Shown: positions 58,851-64,000 of the stretch, in pieces | Layout of the letters: each line of letters starts with the position of its first letter | Numbering within the stretch: position 1 is the stretch's first letter | Assembly (NCBI GenBank): GCA_037893225.1 | Contig: JAZGUH010000367.1 | Location: 868,001 to 932,000 of the forward strand | Length of the DNA: 64,000 nucleotides | DNA from: Hippasteria phrygiana | Lineage: Eukaryota; Echinodermata; Asteroidea; Valvatida; Goniasteridae | Direction of reading: 5' to 3' | Notes under the pieces: model-generated | Database searches by the model: none | What the model was told of the DNA's origin: nothing | What the model saw: only the letters and a program-made list of their open reading frames with translations | Made by a program: the position numbers and the translations under genes

Positions 58851-58956
58851 TATGTTGGCGGTCTCCCAAATTGTCAGTATCTTTGTTCGGGTGGGCGCTA
58901 GTCAGATGTTATAATCCCATAATGCCGTATAGCCAGGGATCACGCCCAATTTTACA

Positions 58957-59281
58957 TTACTATACCTCATACATATTCATGATCGAATTCTCACTGGTCC
59001 ATTCACCATCACGTGCCAGCTGCTATTTTTGCTGTTTACCAAGCGCGAACACGAGTATTCACGCACAGGGTAAATACACATGCGTAGTAGACTAATGCAT
59101 GGGTTACCCGTACGACAGTCTACCACGCATACGCTTTACGAAGCAATCGTGGAACACGCGAACATCGCCCTAGCTACATACACATGAAAAGATGGTGGCA
59201 CACGTAAATGTTAATCCATGTAATCAGGGTTTTCCCGAGCTCAATGATGCCGAACTAGAGAATATGCATGAGGTATAGTAA
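58957..59281. mobile_element. TIR element with 22-bp ends (325 bp)
   Basis: TTACTATACCTCATACATATTC at 58957-58978 is inverted at 59260-59281 with one mismatch. There is no coding capacity. Confidence 0.7.
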
Positions 59282-59282
59282 A

Positions 59283-59437
59283 ACAAATATAACATGGTTT
59301 ATTTCGGATGGATAGTCAATATTAGCTCCCCTCGGTATTGGAAGTTGACAAACTAGTTCCCGAGGCGAAGTTTGTCAACTTCCAATATCTCGGGGAACCA
59401 ATATCGACTATCCACCCTCAAACCATGGTATATTTGT
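59283..59437. mobile_element. Foldback element (155 bp)
   Basis: The ends ACAAATATAACATGGTTT and AAACCATGGTATATTTGT are inverted, and most of the interior also folds back (TATTGGAAGTTGACAAACT at 59336-59354 pairs with its complement at 59369-59387). It abuts the previous TIR element. Confidence 0.75.
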
Positions 59438-59507
59438 ACAATACAATCTGGGAAGCAACATTGTGGGGATCACTCGATGAGGATACGACTGTTTCTTAGT
59501 ATTAGCC

Positions 59508-59635
59508 CGGTTCATACTCCACGCGAATTTCGGAGAACAAGACATTGTTAGGGTAACATTGAATATCATCACAATGAAACAACAATTGATGACGTCACAA
59601 AATTTGCTTTACTTTCACATGAAGTATGAACCAGC
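59508..59635. mobile_element. Short TIR element (about 128 bp)
   Basis: GGTTCATACTCCACGCGAA on the left and TTCACATGAAGTATGAACC on the right are imperfect inverted ends around a GACGTCAC-containing core. Non-coding. Confidence 0.6.
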
Positions 59636-59667
59636 GTAAAGTCTGGCAGCCCGGCGGAGGAGAGAGA

Positions 59668-59691
59668 GGGGGGGGGGGGGGGGGGGGGGGG
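59668..59691 (+). repeat. Poly-G tract
   Basis: Run of 24 G after GAGAGA. It lies in the intron about 35 bp below the donor of the exon at 59725. Confidence 0.95.
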
Positions 59692-59724
59692 CTGTATTTC
59701 AATGATTTCCAAGTAAAATGATAC

Positions 59725-59891
59725 CTCTAGTATTTTCTTGATGCTCAGTTGTAGTTTGTTCATTACATCATCGGTCTCCACATCTGGCTTCAACTTCTTG
59801 CCTGCCGTGCAAAGAAATCTGACGTAAAGGAGTTGCCTGTAGATGGTTTGATATGGTTTACTCTGGCTAGATACACCGTAGAATGGCCTCC
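59725..59891 (-). CDS. Internal exon of the minus-strand gene, product unknown
   Basis: A strong acceptor (CTCTTACTTCTGTTGCAG) precedes 59891 and a donor (GAG/GTATCA) follows 59725. The 167-bp exon starts with two bases of a split codon and then encodes 55 residues with no stop, beginning RPFYGVSSQSKPYQTIYRQL and ending LQLSIKKILE. The varied composition and helix-forming pattern differ from the repeats around it. The split codon is completed by the single G left over from the exon ending at 62636 (G+GG, glycine). I do not recognise the family. Confidence 0.6.
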
Positions 59892-60140
59892 CTGCAACAG
59901 AAGTAAGAGGTTATATCAACGGGCATTACCCAGGATTTGTCTTGGGAGCCCTCACCATATTTGTTTTCAAATTTATATAAAAAAAACAATTTTTTCAAGA
60001 ATGGCCCCCGAATTCTTCAGTCCAGACATTTTTTTGACAAACATGAGGTTGGGGCTCTTACTAGCATTGAAAGCTCCATTTCTGTTGCCAGTAATTCAAA
60101 CATGTATTATGCTATGAGCAGCCACTGATTTATATACATG

Positions 60141-60896
60141 CAGTGTTCTCCACGAGGGGTTTTAGCAGGGCGGGCCGCCCTGCCAAAATTGTATGCCGCC
60201 CCGCTAAAGTTTTACCGCCCTGTTACAATTTTCACTGTCCTGCTATTTTTTTTCCATTGGATTTTCTCCCATTCTCCACCGTCTTCACAGTTTATCTAAG
60301 TACGAAGAAGTTTACCGCACTCTGTGGAACGAACATGAAGAGTTTGCCAGCATTAACATTCAGCAGTATTGCAGTAGCGTTTTATAGTAATCGAACAGAT
60401 CTGGACGCAACGTACGCAACATATTATGCATTGGTAATATCATTTTCACTTTGTCGCATCGAGAACCAGTTTACCTAAATTACAATGTTCCGTAACACTT
60501 GAGGGCGTCTTTTTCTCTCGGAAAATACCTTATCCACGCGCGCTGTGCCCACGTGCATGTTTAGCTCACCGGCCGGCTTAACTCTGAACCCCCGCTCGGT
60601 GACGAGTTCCACTCAGAAAAAAAAATTGCCCCCGAACAAATTCAACTTTTGATGACCAAACCCCCTCCCCCTAAACATCTTGCCTTCATTTCAAGTTGTA
60701 AACAGGAGCAAATTTGATTCAAAGAGTCAGAAGAAAGTGGCCAGGAAATGCCTCAGATTGCACCACAGAGCATCTAGAATCCAAAATTTCCCGGGGCCCT
60801 TAAGCGGGCCCCGGATCTCACGCCGTAAGGGCTTCGCGCTCCGCACTCGCATTGTGTCTGCCGCCCTGCTCAAATTTAAGGCCGTGGAGAACACTG
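60141..60896. mobile_element. Element bounded by 14-bp inverted ends (756 bp)
   Basis: CAGTGTTCTCCACG at 60141-60154 is exactly inverted at 60883-60896. The interior has repeated CCGCCCTG motifs, a GCAGGGCGGGCCGCCCTGC palindrome and a CGGGGCCC/GGGCCCCG fold. Open frames across it show no domain. Confidence 0.6.
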
Positions 60897-61034
60897 TACA
60901 TGTACATGTAGGTCCTACTCATGATATCTTGCAGTGACGCTGGTAAAAATTACAGTTGCGGGAAAGGGCGCTAAAAAGTGGTTGACAATGAGTTATTAAT
61001 TTTGTATTTTTGTTATGGTCAAATCAACCTTCTG

Positions 61035-61061
61035 GTGTAGCCATGCAGGGCATGGCTACAC
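61035..61061. repeat. 12-bp perfect hairpin
   Basis: GTGTAGCCATGC and its complement enclose a three-base loop (AGG). Confidence 0.85.
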
Positions 61062-61086
61062 TGGTTCTCAACAGCAACACTTGTCA

Positions 61087-61504
61087 TAGTCTGGTTCCCA
61101 GACCAAAATATTCCGACTATTTCTGATGAATATTATTAGGTCCGGTAGCCGCCAATGTCATGTGACAAAAACTGGCAGAATTCTGCCAGTTTCCGAAAAC
61201 GTCCGAAGTTTTCCGAACTTGTTCTCAGTAACATTCCGCTGTTAACGTTGATGTTCGTAATAAACAAATTTCTGTCAGGCCCATTACAGATCCTGGAATT
61301 TGAATTCTCAATTATATATAAAAACTGAAAAATCAATGCCACACTCTTGCAGTATTTTGCCGACTGGATTTTGCAAGAATATTAAATATGAATGATGCCA
61401 CTGACGTCACTCGGACTAACACTGCATGATCTATTTTAAACCGTGCTAGCTACCTGACCTAAGATATAGACGTCAGGGAATCTTCAGGTCAGGGAACCAG
61501 ACTA
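61087..61504. mobile_element. TIR element with 18-bp ends (418 bp)
   Basis: TAGTCTGGTTCCCAGACC at 61087-61104 is inverted at 61487-61504 with one mismatch. Within it, AACTGGCAGAATTCTGCCAGTT near 61170-61191 is a 22-bp palindrome. Non-coding. Confidence 0.65.
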
Positions 61505-61639
61505 CACTTGTTATGCTTATTGTGACAAGTGAAGAGGGGACCAGTGATAATAGTTTGGCTAGCTATCATTTGCACAGGGACGTTATTCTGCAGGTGTAAA
61601 TCAATCAACCATTGGTTAACAAATATTGAATTTGTTTTC

Positions 61640-62040
61640 AGATACATAAAAGAAAAGGCTCAAAGGAGCAAAAAATAGGAATTGAGATTCCTACAGAAGT
61701 AGGAAGATTGTAGATATAGGGAAACATCCACCAGGCAAAGAATTCCATAGAGATGCAGGACGAGGGGAAAAACCTTTGTTCTACATCTAGGTACAGCTAG
61801 AGAATATTGGTGAGAAGAATCGGAAAGCCTAGTTTCATGCTACATCATGCTACATCATCCTAACAAGAGGAACCAAGTTGGACAGACGAATACAATTAAA
61901 AAAATATCTGTGTAACAAACTAAGGGCAGCATCAGATCTTTGGTGTGAGAGTGATTGCAAGGATGAGCCCAACTCGTCTCCAACCAAATTACACATGCAC
62001 TTCTGTACCCTAATCTAATAAATACCGGTGACAAGCACAA
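61640..62040 (-). mobile_element. 3' fragment of a second LINE
   Basis: Minus-strand frames give pieces typical of the LINE C-terminus: RRVGLILAITLTP, then in the next frame DAALSLLHRYFFNCIRLSNL, then after stops FSPRPASLWNSLPGGCFP. The order is right, but stops and frameshifts separate them. It differs from the LINE at 48775 in the SLWNSLP region. Confidence 0.55.
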
Positions 62041-62059
62041 GCTCCAGCCCGGATGCGGC

Positions 62060-62290
62060 AATAAGCCAGTTCAGTATTTCAATTGTTACATGCGCACAAT
62101 GACATGGGTGACGGGTCAATCGGGATAACTAACACGCGTGTACGAATGCGCAAGGTGGTCGCACAACACGCATGTGTTAAATTCAATCAGAACGGGTGTT
62201 CACCTAACATCACTTGACATCACGTCAGCGATTTTATCCCGAATAACCTTTGACCTGGACTACAACATGGAGATACCGAACTGGCTTATT
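62060..62290 (-). mobile_element. MITE family M1, copy 2 (231 bp, reversed)
   Basis: The ends AATAAGCCAGTTCAGTATTTC and GATACCGAACTGGCTTATT are inverted repeats. The internal blocks (GGTGGTCGCACAACACG, TTATCCCGAATAACC) are the reverse complement of copy 1. It lies in the intron of the minus-strand gene. Confidence 0.85.
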
Positions 62291-62350
62291 GTTCCAGCAA
62301 TGTTAAATGAGATTTGAAGGTTTGCATGGCGAAAGGGCACTAGATTAGAA

Positions 62351-62578
62351 TAACTGGCTTGCGGTAGCACCATGTAATCAATCTCTTTTGTGAGTTTGTG
62401 TGGTTCTGAAAAGAACCGGAGGGAACTCAACGTTTCGGAGAGTATGCTCTGCCCGTCGTCAGGAGAATGACGACGGGCAGAGCATACTGTCCGAAACGTT
62501 GAGTTCCCTCCAGTTCTTTTCAGAACCACACAAACTCACAAAAGAGATTGATTACATGGTGCTACCGCAAGCCAGTTA
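62351..62578. repeat. Near-perfect palindrome, 111-bp arms, 6-nt loop
   Basis: Arms 62351-62461 and 62468-62578 match without gaps and with two mismatches that I can see, around the loop GGAGAA. Each arm contains TGACGACGGGCAG, a short loop, a partner segment and CCGAAACGTTG, which is the arrangement of a hammerhead-ribozyme core. The palindrome lies in the intron directly below the exon at 62636. Confidence 0.9.
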
Positions 62579-62635
62579 ATCTAATCCAGCAAAATGTTGC
62601 TTGCTGGAACGTGCTCCAGGCCCATCGCAACCTAC

Positions 62636-62916
62636 CGAGTGTTACACATGTCTCCAGTACGTGCTGCGTACTCTCCAGTTCCTCATAGGCATCTTGTAGT
62701 TGTAGGGCTCCCTCGTACCAGCTGGTCAGCCAGTCCTTGAAACCCTCTGGGTTTCTTGCTTGCTCTCTGTCCAGAGTGTCCTGTCCAAGATTTGGAGAAA
62801 AAAGTGGACAAAGATTGTTCAGTTTCAAGATATCTGTGACATGGCCCACCAGTTTCAAGGCTCTGATTAATGTAAGCGAGGATTCGCCGCTGAGGATTAC
62901 AGTAGAAAATTCTTCG
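62636..62916 (-). CDS. Internal exon of the minus-strand gene, product unknown
   Basis: The minus-strand frame is open from 62933 to the donor CTCG/GTAGGT at 62636. It encodes a helical, protein-like stretch containing SLTLIRALKLVGHV, NPEGFKDWLTSWYEGAL and EELESTQHVLETCVTL. It ends one base into a codon, matching the exon at 59725-59891. The 5' boundary is uncertain: AG before 62916 (GCTAACTGCTAG) is my choice, while a downstream acceptor after the pyrimidine tract at 62781 would shorten the exon to 62636-62780. The intron below this exon contains the big palindrome, a MITE and a LINE fragment. Confidence 0.55.
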
Positions 62917-63035
62917 CTAGCAGTTAGCGCATTTCACAGGTAAGCAAATAATTTTGGCTTGTGCGCATGCGTACATCCCATAACTAAGGATTCTGTGCTG
63001 ACTGGGTTTAGTGCAGGATTTCTTTGCTATCTCAG

Positions 63036-63254
63036 AATAAGCCAGTTGGGTCTCTCGAAGGTCAAAGGTTATTCGGGATAAAATGGCTGACGTAATGTCA
63101 CGCGATGTTACGCGAATGCCCATTCTAATTGAATTAAACACGTGCGCGTTGTGCGACCACCTTGCGCATCCATACGTGCGCGTTAGGTCACGGGTCATTC
63201 GGGATAACTTTGTCATTGTGCACATGTGCAGTTGAAATACCGAACGGGCTCATT
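63036..63254 (+). mobile_element. MITE family M1, copy 3 (219 bp)
   Basis: Same orientation and length as copy 1. The ends AATAAGCCAGTTGGG and TACCGAACGGGCTCATT are more diverged. The internal ATTCGGGATAA pair and GTGCGACCACCTT block are kept. Confidence 0.82.
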
Positions 63255-64000
63255 GCAGGCTGTTAGCACGGAATCCGGCATTAGAGATTCCATGAAAATT
63301 GGGCTCTGGAGTTTATATCACGAAGCTACTCATCACACAAATTTTCACATAAAAACAGAAAAAATTGGTTGGGCAAAAAAACCTGCTATCAGCCAAAATG
63401 CTGTGTGATGCCTGCTGTATGTTGTGGTTTTCAATCAGCCGATTCATGCTTATAGTGTATAAACTTGCCAGACAATATTATCTGACAAGCAGCTCTATGA
63501 AATTGGGTCCTACAATGTGAATGTTTCATAATTATAAGGCCCCTTCCAAAAAAAGGTTGACCCTAAAAAGTCACAAAAATCAGGTTTTTTATTTTTAAAG
63601 AAATTTTATAAATTGCACCTTTTCCCGCACAAAATGAACAAGTTTTATTAAAATCATTGTCTTTAAATGCAGCTATGACAACACAATCAAGCATTTCGTC
63701 ATCTCACTTTTAAATAAGCTCAGTTTTTACCCCCTATTTCTGAGTTACACGACATGTAGTGTTGTTTCCATGGATGGTAAAAAGAATTAAAATAAATAAA
63801 TAAATCGACCGACCCTCCCAATTTTTTCATTTAAGGGCAACACAAGTTTATTTTTTGGTGGAGAGTGAAAAACTGCTGACAATTTACATTTTATTTACTG
63901 TACCGATGTCTATAAATTGCTCAGTTTTGTCTAAAGTAGGGTCAGCAAACCAGACTAAAAGGAACTGCTTTTTTTCTCTCTGTTTTCCCGGCATCTATGC
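63255..64000. other. AT-rich sequence to window end
   Basis: No gene supported. It contains a T-rich stretch, (AAAT)n near 63785-63805 followed by CGACCGACCCTCCC, and a pyrimidine tract near 63970. It could hold intron sequence of the minus-strand gene. Confidence 0.4.

Noticed and set aside
62772..62941. Plus-strand exon with good acceptor and AG/GTAAGC donor
   Set aside because: It overlaps the minus-strand exon, whose peptide is longer, more protein-like and phase-matched. Strand choice should be checked with RNA.
62917..63225. 102-codon minus-strand frame
   Set aside because: Mostly MITE copy 3 read backwards, with no splice support.

Overview
This is animal nuclear DNA, most likely from a marine invertebrate. 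An invertebrate deuterostome such as an echinoderm is a guess, made because several tRNA-derived and foldback repeats look like those I associate with that group. I cannot fix the species. There is no bacterial-style gene organisation. Apart from one short spliced gene end and one possible second exon, almost everything here is repeat DNA or Pol III genes.

Positions 1 to about 46822 are one uninterrupted tandem array. It is already under way at base 1. The unit is about 532 bp, with 517-bp and other length classes. Each unit carries one 82-nt class II tRNA-Leu gene on the minus strand plus a roughly 450-bp spacer. I count 89 tRNA-Leu copies in the array: 67 with anticodon AAG (read as IAG after deamination), 21 full-length with UAG, and one UAG copy broken by a 14-bp deletion. 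The two isoacceptors differ mainly at the wobble base. Most copies are followed by a T4-T5 Pol III stop. Spacers hold a G-quadruplex motif that is present or absent by a 15-bp indel, and a 17-nt alternating purine-pyrimidine palindrome. The array has higher-order repeats at several scales (4760, 4747, 4266, 1603, 1582, 1064 and 1032 bp), as expected from repeated unequal exchange. Variants that should damage a tRNA (C56U, G2U, C61G, U8G, G9U) were multiplied along with good copies.

From 46823 to 52180 the window holds unassigned flank, a broken LINE-type retrotransposon (about 48775-50575, reverse transcriptase with frameshifts and no YxDD box), and two stand-alone tRNA-Leu genes facing each other (AAG at 50731 on plus, UAG at 52098 on minus). 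These two share their 3' flank. Inverted scraps of the array lie beside the plus copy, and a small terminal-inverted-repeat element lies between the two.

From 52180 to 64000 the DNA is rich in short foldback and MITE-like elements, tRNA-derived SINE remnants, poly-G tracts and a second LINE fragment. The best discoveries here are a three-copy MITE family (56309, 62060, 63036), a near-perfect palindrome with 111-bp arms (62351-62578) whose arms contain a hammerhead-ribozyme-like core, and a minus-strand gene end. That gene end is made of three exons (about 62916-62636, 59891-59725, 58448-58383) whose splice phases fit. I do not recognise its product. A possible terminal exon of another gene lies at 53786-54061 on plus.
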